64,000 bases of DNA from Flavobacterium kayseriense (GTDB taxonomy: Bacteria; Bacteroidota; Bacteroidia; Flavobacteriales; Flavobacteriaceae), in assembly GCF_014305095.1 (NCBI RefSeq), contig NZ_JACRUI010000003.1:1-64000 (forward strand). The letters run 5' to 3'. Both the position numbers and the translations under genes were made by a program. Below the pieces are notes generated by a model, which was not told the origin of the DNA, did no database searches, and was given only the letters and a program-made list of their open reading frames with translations. This document shows, piece by piece, positions 27,895-36,536 of this stretch (its first letter is position 1; each line of letters begins with the position of its first letter).

Positions 27895-30429
27895 TTAAAA
27901 GTTAACTCTAAAGTTGATGTTTGGTGTCATCGCTAAGGATTTGTTTTCTATTTTGATGGTCTTAGATTGGTCGTTTTGGTCTACTTTATAGTAATGGCTA
28001 ATAACATTATCTTGATTTGTTACATTAATAATTCCAGCTCTAATTGTGGCTTTAACAGCTGAATTAAACTTAAAATCATAGCTTAAAGAGGTGTCTATTC
28101 TCATAAAATCATCTAAGTTTTTACTGTTTGGACTGCTATAATTAACCATTGTAAAACTTCCGTTTTTCTTGGTTTCGTTTCCTGCTACAGGCTCAGTATA
28201 GGGCTGACCGCTACGCCATATACCTCCTACTGAAATCTTGAAATTTGGAGATAGATCATAATTTAAACCTAGAGAGGCAGAATGTCTAATATCTGCATTA
28301 TTAGGAAAGGAGGAAGGGGTAAAGGATTCGAATTCGTAATTATTAGTGCTAAAAGTATAGCTGCACCACATACTGTAGTTTTTACCAGATTTGTTCACTA
28401 AAAATTCAACTCCTTTCGCAGTATAATTTCCTGTAGCTGTCGTGTACTGAAAGCTATTGTAAAAACCTTGATTTGAAGCAGTAATACCATCAACAAATTT
28501 ATAAAAACCTGTTAAATCTATGTTGAATTGGTTTCTTTTAAATTCTATGCCAAGAGAGGCCTGCTTACTCGTTGCTATAGGAATAGCTTTATTATCAACA
28601 AGAACCCAACGCCTTTTTTCGACCCCCAAAAAATCATCTTCAAAATCAATAATCTGAGTAGAAGTTTGATTCTTAAATTCGCCCTCGATTTTTAGCGCAA
28701 GTAAATCAGAAATTTGCTGCCTTATGTTTAAGCGTGGCTCGATTATCATTTTGTCAAATTTTTGAAAATAATTAAGTCGAGCTCCAAGTCGTATGTACGT
28801 ACTGTTTTTATGATATTCTGCTTCAGAGAAAAGGGCTTGCGTAAGCAAAACATTTTTAATTGTACTAGAGAATGTTGGGTTCCTAACTGTTGTTTGATTG
28901 AGCATTCCTGTTTCTGTCAATTGGTAGCCATGCAAAAAAGTTAGGTGTTTATTGATCTTATAATTGAGATTTAATTTTAATCCAGTCTCTAACACTTCAT
29001 TAGCTTCCGTCAATCTTTGATCTGTCTCGACTCTATAATCTGAGGCGTCTATATTGTATTTAGAAAAATAGCCACTCATTTCAGTATTCACACGGTCACT
29101 CCAATTTGCGACCCAGTTACCGCCATATCCTGCATTATTTTGAGCCAATCTACTTGCTTTTTGTTCCGTGCTGCTATTGTTCGTTTTTAATTCGGAATAA
29201 TCTAGGGAGTTATTGATGCCTATAACAGTGGCACGCAAATGGTGTTTATCATTAATGTCAAAAAGCAATTTGGCAGTATAATCATAGAAGTAAAAATCAG
29301 AACTAGTATTATTTTCCTGATTAGTAGTTTTAATTTCAGAGTCTTGAAAGCTACGATCAAAATAATTAGTATAAGTAGGGCTTTTAAAAAAATCAGTTAA
29401 GGAACGACGAGCCGAAAGATCTATTTGCAGGTTTTTTGCTACTGGAATTTCAATAAAAGCATCTGTACTTATTAGATTGACGTCTAGACCGCCTTTTACT
29501 ACAGTACCCACTTTATCATTGGTAAACATATTTATAGTACTAGATACGCCATCACTGTAGGCAGCACTAGTACCATTTTTACTAACGATTACTTTACGGG
29601 TAACATTAGGATTATAAGCAGATATTAAGCCGAAAAAATGACCCGAATGATACATTTTTATATTATCCCAAAGCATTAGGTTTTGGTCGTTTGTTCCGCC
29701 ACGAACGTTGATGTTGGCAATACTTTCGTTAGTACTTTCAACTCCCGGTAAGACTTGGATTGATTGCAATATATCAGGCGCTACCAAACCGGGTAATATT
29801 CCAAATTTTTTTGATTCCAAGACGGTGCTTCCGTCAAGATATTTTTGTAAACCAGTCGTAAAATATTTAGTTATTAAGACTTGATTAAGTTCCTCGTTAC
29901 TGGTTTGTAATATTATTTTTTTACAATTTTGTTCGTTCATCAATAGGTCTTTAACAGTAAACTGCTGGTCGGCATAGCCTATGTAAGATATATTTAATAC
30001 TGCATTCAAGTTAATATTATCAATTTTAAAATATCCTTTATCCGACGTTATAGCACTCTTTGTACTTTGAGCTATTCGTACACTTGCTCCAGGCAACGAA
30101 GTTGTTAGATCCTTGCTGTAAACCGTACCGCATACTGTGACAGTTTTATTTAGTAATGAAACAGTAATGTAGCGATCATCTATCGCTCTAAAATTTAAAA
30201 GAACTTTTTTATTTAAATAAACAAGTGTTTCTGATAAGCTTAAGCTAGATTGGGGCGACTCGATTGCAATATCCTTAACATCTTCGACAGCATAAGAGAA
30301 TTTTACATTATAGCGCTGTTCTAGTGTTTTTATTATTGTTGTGAGTGGCTTGAAAGCATTGCTTTGCTGCCCATAACTACAATTAAATAGTAGGATTAGT
30401 AACACCAATGTCCATTTATTGTGCGGCAT
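27895..30429 (-). CDS. TonB-dependent receptor with STN signalling domain
   Basis: The 844-residue outer membrane protein has a signal peptide (about 1-20, NCSYGQ), a secretin/TonB short N-terminal (STN) domain at 25-100, a carboxypeptidase-regulatory-like beta domain at about 112-200 (VTVCGTVYSKDLTTSLPGAS), a plug at about 215-330 (LQSIQVLPGVESTNESIANINVRGG) and a C-terminal beta barrel. The STN domain normally contacts a FecR-type anti-sigma factor. It is the last gene of the fecR-receptor operon and overlaps fecR by 14 nt. The operon is driven by the ECF-type motif at 31348-31378. No SusD partner is next to it. The ligand is unknown. Confidence 0.9.
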   Translation of the reverse strand: MPHNKWTLVLLILLFNCSYGQQSNAFKPLTTIIKTLEQRYNVKFSYAVEDVKDIAIESPQSSLSLSETLVYLNKKVLLNFRAIDDRYITVSLLNKTVTVCGTVYSKDLTTSLPGASVRIAQSTKSAITSDKGYFKIDNINLNAVLNISYIGYADQQFTVKDLLMNEQNCKKIILQTSNEELNQVLITKYFTTGLQKYLDGSTVLESKKFGILPGLVAPDILQSIQVLPGVESTNESIANINVRGGTNDQNLMLWDNIKMYHSGHFFGLISAYNPNVTRKVIVSKNGTSAAYSDGVSSTINMFTNDKVGTVVKGGLDVNLISTDAFIEIPVAKNLQIDLSARRSLTDFFKSPTYTNYFDRSFQDSEIKTTNQENNTSSDFYFYDYTAKLLFDINDKHHLRATVIGINNSLDYSELKTNNSSTEQKASRLAQNNAGYGGNWVANWSDRVNTEMSGYFSKYNIDASDYRVETDQRLTEANEVLETGLKLNLNYKINKHLTFLHGYQLTETGMLNQTTVRNPTFSSTIKNVLLTQALFSEAEYHKNSTYIRLGARLNYFQKFDKMIIEPRLNIRQQISDLLALKIEGEFKNQTSTQIIDFEDDFLGVEKRRWVLVDNKAIPIATSKQASLGIEFKRNQFNIDLTGFYKFVDGITASNQGFYNSFQYTTATGNYTAKGVEFLVNKSGKNYSMWCSYTFSTNNYEFESFTPSSFPNNADIRHSASLGLNYDLSPNFKISVGGIWRSGQPYTEPVAGNETKKNGSFTMVNYSSPNSKNLDDFMRIDTSLSYDFKFNSAVKATIRAGIINVTNQDNVISHYYKVDQNDQSKTIKIENKSLAMTPNINFRVNF

Positions 30430-31330
30430 AATTGTATATTATAATGGTTTTGCCTTGTATTTTATAACTTAATTGTAACGGGACAGTAATTGCTTCCAAG
30501 GCCAATTTTTGATTAGTATTGGTAAAGGTTCCCGTATATAATTTTGAGGTATCGACACCCTCTGTTTTTATGGTAATATCATATTGCCTCTCTAACTCTG
30601 CAATAACTAAATTGAAAGGAATACGTTCAAAATTAGATTCTTTAGCTAGCCATGAGGGTGATGAAGTAGTAGAATCATCCACAGATTCAATTTTTTTATT
30701 TACTAGTCTAAAAGTTTTGCCAGGAGGTAGCTTTACAATTTTGTTATTGTGAGTAACACTTACTAAGCCTTCATAGCATAATACTTCATAATAATTGTCA
30801 CGTTGTTTGACATTAAAATGTGTTCCAAGAACTTTTACAATTCCGTCGTTGGTTTTTACGCTAAAAGTTTGTCCCTTTTGTACTTCAAAATAGGCTTCAC
30901 CTTCTAATGTTAGTGCTCTATTTTCTTCCCAATTTTCCTCGTTATAGGTGATTTTTGAGCTAGCATTTAGTGTGACTTTCGAATGATCAGGAAGTTCAAA
31001 CGACTGTGTTTGCGCAACCGAAGTTTTAAAAGTAGTATCGTTGTTAAAAAATAAAAAGTAGGATGATGAAAATAGCAGCGCAATGGCTGCAGCTATCTTG
31101 AAGAACATTTTATAATTTAATGGAATAACTTTAGGTTCTTTTTTCTCGAGTTTAAGTTGGTTAAAGCGCTCTAAAGCGGCCTGAGCATCAACTGCTGGCG
31201 CTTGTAGGTGAGAGGAATAATGAGCAATTTTTTCTAAGACAAGAGCATCTTCTGATTTTTTCAAATCGTCGATTTCTTGATCGGATAATTCGCCATTAAT
31301 CCATTCTAGTATTTTTTTTTCGTCTTTCAT
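30416..31330 (-). CDS. FecR-family anti-sigma factor
   Basis: The 304-residue protein has a short cytoplasmic sigma-binding region (about 1-75, beginning KILEWINGELSDQE), one transmembrane helix (about 76-93, FKIAAAIALLFSSSYFLFF), a periplasmic FecR domain (about 100-200, with FELPDHSKVTLNASSKITYN and GEAYFEV) and a C-terminal DUF4974 domain (about 230-300). It should hold the ECF sigma factor encoded upstream and release it when the TonB receptor signals. A bipartite promoter motif stands between it and the sigma gene, so fecR and the receptor gene can be induced apart from the sigma gene. Confidence 0.92.
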   Translation of the reverse strand: MKDEKKILEWINGELSDQEIDDLKKSEDALVLEKIAHYSSHLQAPAVDAQAALERFNQLKLEKKEPKVIPLNYKMFFKIAAAIALLFSSSYFLFFNNDTTFKTSVAQTQSFELPDHSKVTLNASSKITYNEENWEENRALTLEGEAYFEVQKGQTFSVKTNDGIVKVLGTHFNVKQRDNYYEVLCYEGLVSVTHNNKIVKLPPGKTFRLVNKKIESVDDSTTSSPSWLAKESNFERIPFNLVIAELERQYDITIKTEGVDTSKLYTGTFTNTNQKLALEAITVPLQLSYKIQGKTIIIYNYAAQ

Positions 31331-31347
31331 CTTTAGGAGATTACATT

Positions 31348-31378
31348 AGTAAGACAACTCATTCTAAAATTACCCTAC
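31348..31378 (-). promoter_or_regulatory. Putative ECF sigma promoter upstream of fecR
   Basis: Read on the minus strand, GTAGGGTAA (31378-31370), an 11-nt spacer and GTTGTCTTACT (31358-31348) stand 18 nt before the fecR start codon. The same two blocks with the same 11-nt spacing occur upstream of the divergent operon at 32200-32230. Sharing 20 of 20 motif bases at identical spacing is very unlikely by chance and fits -35 and -10 elements of the sigma factor encoded between them. Assignment to that sigma factor is inference. Confidence 0.75.
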
Positions 31379-31392
31379 TTGCTATCAATTAT

Positions 31393-31908
31393 TTATATGT
31401 TCTCTATTTGTGCTTTTAATAGCTTTAAGGCACCTGACATTCTTTTCTCAACTGCTTTTTGAGAAATATCAAGTAGTTCGGCTATTTCTCGGTATTTTTT
31501 TCCGTCTATTCTATTCATTAAAAAGACTTCTCTTTGTGCTTCACTTAAGGATGCAATTGCGTTTTGAAGTTTAACTTTGAATTCTTCTTCTTCTAAAATA
31601 TATTCTGGACTTTGGTTGGTACGATCTAGGTTAGGCGTATCTTTGGCATAAGCCAAAACAACTTTTTGATGCTTGATAGTATTTAAAAATAAGTTATTCA
31701 CAGTAGTAAACAAATACGTTTTTACCTTGTGATAATCAATTTGTGAACAATGTTCCCAAATTTTTGCAAAAGCATCTTGAACAATATCTAAAGCAGCATC
31801 ACGATCGCCACATTTATAATAGGCAAAATTGGTTGCTGCTTGTACATTTTTTAAATAGATTTCATTAAAGTTTACCTGTTCGCAAAGTGATTGCTTGTCA
31901 TGACTCAT
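31393..31908 (-). CDS. ECF-type RNA polymerase sigma-70 factor (FecI-like)
   Basis: The 171-residue protein has sigma region 2 at about 20-90 (AALDIVQDAFAKIWEHCSQI and TYLFTTVNNLFLNTIKH) and region 4 at about 110-165 (LSEAQREVFLMNRIDGKKYREIAELLDISQKAVEKRM). There is no region 1 or 3, as expected for an ECF factor. With FecR and a TonB receptor next to it, this is a cell-surface signalling system of the Fec type, common in Bacteroidota. Two matched promoter motifs around it define probable targets: the fecR-receptor operon and the operon at 32287-34794. Its own promoter is not visible. Confidence 0.93.
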   Translation of the reverse strand: MSHDKQSLCEQVNFNEIYLKNVQAATNFAYYKCGDRDAALDIVQDAFAKIWEHCSQIDYHKVKTYLFTTVNNLFLNTIKHQKVVLAYAKDTPNLDRTNQSPEYILEEEEFKVKLQNAIASLSEAQREVFLMNRIDGKKYREIAELLDISQKAVEKRMSGALKLLKAQIENI

Positions 31909-32199
31909 AGAAATTGTACTCTTTTAATTGGTGGGTAAATGTAAATTATTTTTTTTGATTAAAATAAAGAGCGACCATACAGCTTCGTTATTCCATCAAA
32001 AAGTAAGTGTTTATTTATAGTGCTCTATTTTTTATTTTTCTTGAAAATATAATATCAAAATGCCTTTATTATTTATTTTTTATTGTTCAAAAAAGAATAC
32101 CAACTAATCGCCAGTAATAATACTTTCTCAATGCTTTCCTGTACTTTTGTAATGAAGCCATACATTCACAAAAAAAAAATAAAAAATTTAAAAATTGTG

Positions 32200-32230
32200 G
32201 TAGGGTAAAATAAATGATGGTTGTCTTACT
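32200..32230 (+). promoter_or_regulatory. Putative ECF sigma promoter of the divergent lipoprotein operon
   Basis: GTAGGGTAA (32200-32208), an 11-nt spacer and GTTGTCTTACT (32220-32230) repeat exactly the two blocks found before fecR. The motif lies 57 nt before the ATG of the lipoprotein gene at 32287, leaving room for a short leader. The remainder of the 378-nt gap before it is AT-rich and holds no gene. Confidence 0.75.
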
Positions 32231-32286
32231 TATAGAAATGCGCTTGAAGCATTAAATAAAAGTAAATAACTATAAATTTTAAAAAC

Positions 32287-33330
32287 ATGAAAACTTTAAA
32301 AACTATTACAGGAATCGCAGCTATTGCATTATTTGGATTTACTTCTTGTCAAAGTGAAGTAAACGAAGTTGATGGACAGAACCCGAATACTAACGGAGCA
32401 AATTCTACCGCTACAACTAATTTTAAGCGAACTGCAATGTTTGATGGATCTGAAGATGATATGTTAGACGGTACTTCTTGTTCGTCTATCGTACTTCCAG
32501 CTGTAGCTACAGTGAATGGAACGAGAGTTACTTTACTTACACAATTAGATTACCAACAAGTAATTTCTATTTTGGGACAATTCAATAATGACCAAGACTC
32601 AGTTGTTCTTCAATTTCCTTTGAAAGTAAAAACAAGTACCTATACTGAAGTAGTGGTTAATAGTCAATCAGAATACAATGCAATTGTAAATGGATGTACT
32701 TCTGCTCAATCATCAGGTCAAAGTGCTATTTCTTCAGTGAAAATTAGTTTCCCACTAACAATTTTAACTTACAATACTAGTTTCCAACAAACAGGTAGTT
32801 TAGTGATTACATCCAATCAACAATTATATACGTACATGAGTACAGTAAGCAGCACGGAATTATACTCTGTTGCATACCCTCTATCATTAACGTTTATTGA
32901 TGGAACTAAATCAACGGTTTCTAGTGATGCAGAATTTAAAGCTGCAATTGAAGCTTCTATAAAAACGAAGGCTACAATCGAAGCTGCTGTTCAAAGTAAA
33001 AAACAAATGGAAACTATTTTAGTGAATGGTACATTTAAGGTACAATCATTTGTAAGTGCAGGAGTTGATACGGCAAACACATACAAAGATTTTACAATTG
33101 ATTTCGCAAATGACATGTCAATCAAAGTTTTCAATGGTTTGACAACTGCGGCAAATGGAACCTATGCAGCAAGTTCACAAACTGATGTGTTTTTAAAATT
33201 AACATTTTCAGGAAACGCATCCTTTAATCTTTTAAACAATACGTGGAAAGTAACAAGTTTTAACGCAACATCTATTAATTTACAAAGTTCAACAAATGCT
33301 GCTGTAACGTTAGTGTTGAGACAAATATAA
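32287..33330 (+). CDS. Lipoprotein with FPL/YPL internal repeats
   Basis: The 347-residue protein starts with a lipoprotein signal ending GFTSC (Cys near residue 20) and a Ser/Thr/Asn-rich linker. Three similar units follow: QFPLKVKTST, SFPLTILTYN and AYPLSLTFID, each followed by about 15 residues and an S-x-x-E/Q-[YLF] helix start (NSQSEYNAIV, TSNQQLYTYM, SSDAEFKAAI). The last 100 residues form a beta-rich domain that resembles lipocalin-like modules (FKVQSFV, NGTYAASS, NTWKVTSF). I know no function. It is the first gene of an operon behind the ECF-type motif, with a hairpin after it. Surface display as a binding or matrix protein is a guess. Confidence 0.75.
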   Translation: MKTLKTITGIAAIALFGFTSCQSEVNEVDGQNPNTNGANSTATTNFKRTAMFDGSEDDMLDGTSCSSIVLPAVATVNGTRVTLLTQLDYQQVISILGQFNNDQDSVVLQFPLKVKTSTYTEVVVNSQSEYNAIVNGCTSAQSSGQSAISSVKISFPLTILTYNTSFQQTGSLVITSNQQLYTYMSTVSSTELYSVAYPLSLTFIDGTKSTVSSDAEFKAAIEASIKTKATIEAAVQSKKQMETILVNGTFKVQSFVSAGVDTANTYKDFTIDFANDMSIKVFNGLTTAANGTYAASSQTDVFLKLTFSGNASFNLLNNTWKVTSFNATSINLQSSTNAAVTLVLRQI

Positions 33331-33340
33331 AATCATAATA

Positions 33341-33383
33341 AATTGTCGAAGTAGCCCTTTTGAAGTAAGCTACTTTGACAATT
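33341..33383 (+). other. Intercistronic hairpin without a U run
   Basis: AATTGTCGAAGTAGC (33341-33355) and GCTACTTTGACAATT (33369-33383) pair over 15 bp with one mismatch and a 13-nt loop, between the lipoprotein and zincin genes. No T run follows, so it is not a standard terminator. It may stabilise the upstream message or lower read-through, giving more of the first product than of the next two. Confidence 0.5.
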
Positions 33384-33399
33384 AAATTAAAAGTAAAAA

Positions 33400-34170
33400 A
33401 TGAAAAAATTAATAGTAGTACTCTTTTTAGTCTTATCAATTTCTTGCTCAAAAGACGATAATGTTGGTGAAATGGCATCTAATGGATTTACAGTTTCTAA
33501 TAATAAAAAAGCAACTGGAAGTTCTGCCTATGATTTGTTATCGGATAACATTTTTAAAAGTATGGTCATAGAGGTTGTTTATGTACAAGGTTTTGAGCCA
33601 ACAACTGCTGCCATTAATGATTTTGTTGCTTTTTTAAATAATAGAACTTTTAAACCGCAAGGTATAACTGTAGTAAAAAGAGCTATTCCTTCGCCTGGAA
33701 AAGCAACTTACACAACTACCGATATTATCGCCATTGAAGATGCTAACAGAACGAAGTACAATACAGCTGATCAAATTGCAGTTTGGTTATTTTTTACTGA
33801 TGGAGCTTCTGATGGTGACTCGGGGAATAACTTTGTAATAGGTACGGCATACAGAAATACATCAATAGTTATTTTTGAAGAAACAGTTCAATCGCTTACT
33901 AATAGTCCTTTAAAGCCCAATAGAAGTTTGGTAGAATCGACGGTTGTAAACCATGAGTTTGGTCATATTTTAGGTTTGACTAATTTAGGTACAACTATGC
34001 AAACTGATCATGAAGATAAGGACCATCCTAAACATTGTATTACACAAACTTGTTTGATGTTTTGGCAAGCAGAATCTAGTAGTGGAATGATGAATATGCT
34101 TTCTGGAGGTTCTGCACCGACATTAGATGCCCAATGCTTAGCAGATCTAAAAGCAAATGGTGGGAAATAG
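33400..34170 (+). CDS. Zincin-type metalloprotease lipoprotein
   Basis: The 256-residue protein has a lipoprotein signal ending SISC (Cys near residue 16). The catalytic motif HEFGHILGLTN lies near residue 187, giving two zinc His and the catalytic Glu in HExxH plus the downstream G of an extended HExxHxxGxxN/H pattern. A C-x-C-L-M-F/W segment (ITQTCLMFW) follows as a Met-turn candidate. These fit a membrane-anchored metzincin or fragilysin-like fold, but the third ligand is Asn or a later His (TDHEDKDHPKHC), so activity needs testing. It is the second gene of the ECF-controlled operon. Confidence 0.78.
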   Translation: MKKLIVVLFLVLSISCSKDDNVGEMASNGFTVSNNKKATGSSAYDLLSDNIFKSMVIEVVYVQGFEPTTAAINDFVAFLNNRTFKPQGITVVKRAIPSPGKATYTTTDIIAIEDANRTKYNTADQIAVWLFFTDGASDGDSGNNFVIGTAYRNTSIVIFEETVQSLTNSPLKPNRSLVESTVVNHEFGHILGLTNLGTTMQTDHEDKDHPKHCITQTCLMFWQAESSSGMMNMLSGGSAPTLDAQCLADLKANGGK

Positions 34171-34209
34171 AGAAAAGAGTAGAGTAGTAGTAACTTTAAA
34201 ATAGAGATC

Positions 34210-34794
34210 ATGAAAAAAACATTTATAACCTTAGCATTACTTTGCGGAATACTATTTTCTGTTAATGCACAAGAAAACAGTTCCTCTAAATCTACAGGAG
34301 GTATAAAAGGAGGGTATAACTTAGCATCAGTTAGTTTTGATGGAAATGGAGAAACCGATCAACGTAATGGTTTTCATTTAGGAGTATATGGAGAATCGTT
34401 TATCAGTAATAGTTTTTCTATCCAACCCGAATTAATGTACTCGCAGCAAGGATATGAGATTACAAATTCGAATGGAACTTTTACGCAAAAATTAGATTAT
34501 ATAAATTTGCCAATTATGCTAAAAGCATATCCATCAAAAAACTTTTTCCTTGAAGCGGGACCGCAAATAGGTCTAGCAATTTCTCATAAGGAAGCTTATG
34601 ATGGTTTTATCACCGCTTCACGAGAATATGATCCTCAAAAATTTGATTGGGGAATGAATTTCGGTGCTGGTTTTAAAATAGATGCTGGAATTAGTTTAGG
34701 TGTAAGATACCATCTTGGTTTAGGTGATTTATACGACACGAACGATAAGGCATTTAATAGAGTGTTACAGTTTTCTTTAGGATTTGATTTGTAA
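34210..34794 (+). CDS. Outer membrane beta-barrel protein (PorT-like)
   Basis: The 194-residue protein has a signal peptide (about 1-20, FSVNAQ) followed by about eight amphipathic beta strands with alternating aromatic residues. It starts at GGIKGGYNLASVSF and includes QPELMYSQQGYEI, DYINLPIMLKAYP and FFLEAGPQIGLAIS, then the closing LGVRYHLGLGDLY and LQFSLGFDL. This is the small-barrel family often annotated as PorT-family or OMP beta-barrel. A C-terminal aromatic-rich strand fits insertion by BamA. It is the third gene of the operon, 39 nt after the zincin gene, and is closed by a strong terminator. Confidence 0.85.
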   Translation: MKKTFITLALLCGILFSVNAQENSSSKSTGGIKGGYNLASVSFDGNGETDQRNGFHLGVYGESFISNSFSIQPELMYSQQGYEITNSNGTFTQKLDYINLPIMLKAYPSKNFFLEAGPQIGLAISHKEAYDGFITASREYDPQKFDWGMNFGAGFKIDAGISLGVRYHLGLGDLYDTNDKAFNRVLQFSLGFDL

Positions 34795-34811
34795 CAGTCA
34801 ATCACTATTTT

Positions 34812-34853
34812 AAAAAAGCTCTTTTGGTAATTAATTATCAAAAGAGCTTTTTT
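34812..34853 (+). terminator. Rho-independent terminator of the lipoprotein operon
   Basis: AAAAAAGCTCTTTTG (34812-34826) and CAAAAGAGCTTTTTT (34839-34853) form a perfect 15-bp stem with a 12-nt loop and a T run, 17 nt after the beta-barrel stop. Confidence 0.88.
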
Positions 34854-34980
34854 TATGCAGTAGTTGATAATTTTAAGCGGTTAATTTTCATTTAAATAGA
34901 ATAGGATTTTGCTAAATTCCAGTGTTTCTATAACTGTAGATTGCGCAAAATTAAATATCTTTGAAGCAAATTGTTAGATA

Positions 34981-36471
34981 ATGACTACCACAGAAAATCA
35001 AACTCAACTCGAATTATATTTCCAGAAATTCCGAAAAAACATTATCGGAATTGATCAAAAGTTTACTTCTCCTTTTGGAGAAAAAAAAATCATTTATACT
35101 GATTGGACTGCAAGCGGACGTTTGTACCGACCAATAGAAGAAAAACTTATGAATGAGTTTGGTCCTTTTGTTGCCAACACTCATACGGAGACCACTGTTT
35201 CAGGTACAGCAATGACAAAGGCTTACCATAAAGCGAGGCAGATTATAAAAAGTCATGTCAATGCAAATGCAAATGATATTTTAATTACCGATGGAACGGG
35301 AATGACAGGTGTTGTAAATAAGTTTCAACGCATTTTAGGTCTTAAAGTTCCTGAGAATTTAAAAGATTTTATCAACATTCCTGCAGAAAAAAGACCAATT
35401 GTTTTTATTTCGCACATGGAGCACCATTCTAACCAAACTTCATGGATCGAGACTATCGCTGATGTAGTGGTTATTCCGTCAACCGAAGATGGTTTGTTTA
35501 GTATCGAAAACTTAGAAGAAATACTTGAGCAATACGACCACAGGCCTTTTAAAATAGCATCAATAACGTCCTGCTCTAATGTTACGGGTATACGAACGCC
35601 TTATCATGAAGTTGCCAAAATTATGCACCAGCATAATGGTCTTTGTTTTGTAGATTTTGCCTGTTCTGGTCCCTATGTTCCTATTGATATGCATCCAGAA
35701 AATGAAGAGGAAGGCTATCTAGATGCTATCTTTTTTTCTCCACATAAATTTCTAGGTGGTCCTGGTACATCAGGTGTCTTACTTTTTAATAAAAAATTGT
35801 ACCAAAATTTAGTTCCTGATAATCCGGGTGGAGGAACCGTATCTTGGACAAACCCGTGGGGTGAACATAAATTTATCGATAATATTGAAGACAGAGAAGA
35901 TGGAGGTACTCCGGGGTTCATGCAGGTTATCAAAATTGCACTTGCAATCCAGGTTAAGGAGGAAATGGGTATCGAGAATATATTAAATAGAGAGCATGAA
36001 TTAGTTGATTATATTTTTGCAGAATTAGGAGCTGTTCCTAATATTAAAATTTTGGCAGGACAACATCAAGATCGTTTGGGAGTAATCTCATTTTATATTG
36101 ATGACTTACATTTTAATCTAGGTGTTAAAATGCTTAATGATAAATTTGGAATTCAAACTCGTGGTGGTTGCAGTTGTGCAGGCACTTATGGACACTTTTT
36201 ATTGCATGTAGATCAAGAAACGTCAAATAAATTGATTGATGAAATAAGCCTGGGAGATTTAATTAGAAAACCAGGATGGATTAGAATGTCTGTTCACCCT
36301 ACAACAACTACAGCTGAAATAGAAATGGTTTGTGATAGTATTAAAGCATTAGCAGCAAATCATGAGACTTGGGCTAGCGAATATACCTATAATAAAGATT
36401 CAAATGAATTTGTACATCAGGCTGCTAAACCGTTAGAAGATGAGTTAGTGAAAGGCTGGTTTTCAATTTAA
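34981..36471 (+). CDS. Class V aminotransferase-fold PLP enzyme
   Basis: The 496-residue protein has the NifS/SufS-type class V fold. An N-terminal YTDWTASGRLYRP is followed by THTETTVSGTAM, the cofactor-binding TDGTGMTGVV and SHMEHHSN, then FVDFACSGPYVPIDMH and the Schiff-base lysine Lys256 in SPHKFLGGPG. A Cys-rich loop GGCSCAGTYGH near residue 400 is where cysteine desulfurases carry the active Cys. The family also includes cysteine lyases and kynureninases. The protein is longer than SufS (about 410), so the role in sulfur transfer is unproven. It is monocistronic; TATCTTTG at 34956-34963 is a plausible -7 box. Confidence 0.85.
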   Translation: MTTTENQTQLELYFQKFRKNIIGIDQKFTSPFGEKKIIYTDWTASGRLYRPIEEKLMNEFGPFVANTHTETTVSGTAMTKAYHKARQIIKSHVNANANDILITDGTGMTGVVNKFQRILGLKVPENLKDFINIPAEKRPIVFISHMEHHSNQTSWIETIADVVVIPSTEDGLFSIENLEEILEQYDHRPFKIASITSCSNVTGIRTPYHEVAKIMHQHNGLCFVDFACSGPYVPIDMHPENEEEGYLDAIFFSPHKFLGGPGTSGVLLFNKKLYQNLVPDNPGGGTVSWTNPWGEHKFIDNIEDREDGGTPGFMQVIKIALAIQVKEEMGIENILNREHELVDYIFAELGAVPNIKILAGQHQDRLGVISFYIDDLHFNLGVKMLNDKFGIQTRGGCSCAGTYGHFLLHVDQETSNKLIDEISLGDLIRKPGWIRMSVHPTTTTAEIEMVCDSIKALAANHETWASEYTYNKDSNEFVHQAAKPLEDELVKGWFSI

Positions 36472-36487
36472 AAATATATGATTAATT

Positions 36488-36523
36488 AAAAAGAGCCATT
36501 TGCATATGCAAATGGCTCTTTTT
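36488..36523. terminator. Bidirectional terminator between aminotransferase and selO
   Basis: A perfect 36-bp palindrome from AAAAAGAGCCATTTGCAT (36488-36505) to its complement at 36506-36523 lies between two convergent genes and has T runs on both strands. Confidence 0.88.
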
Positions 36524-36536
36524 AATTTTAGAATTA

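Noticed and set aside
33341..33383. Terminator splitting the ECF-controlled operon
   Set aside because: The hairpin lacks a following T run, and the next gene starts 16 nt later with no new promoter seen.
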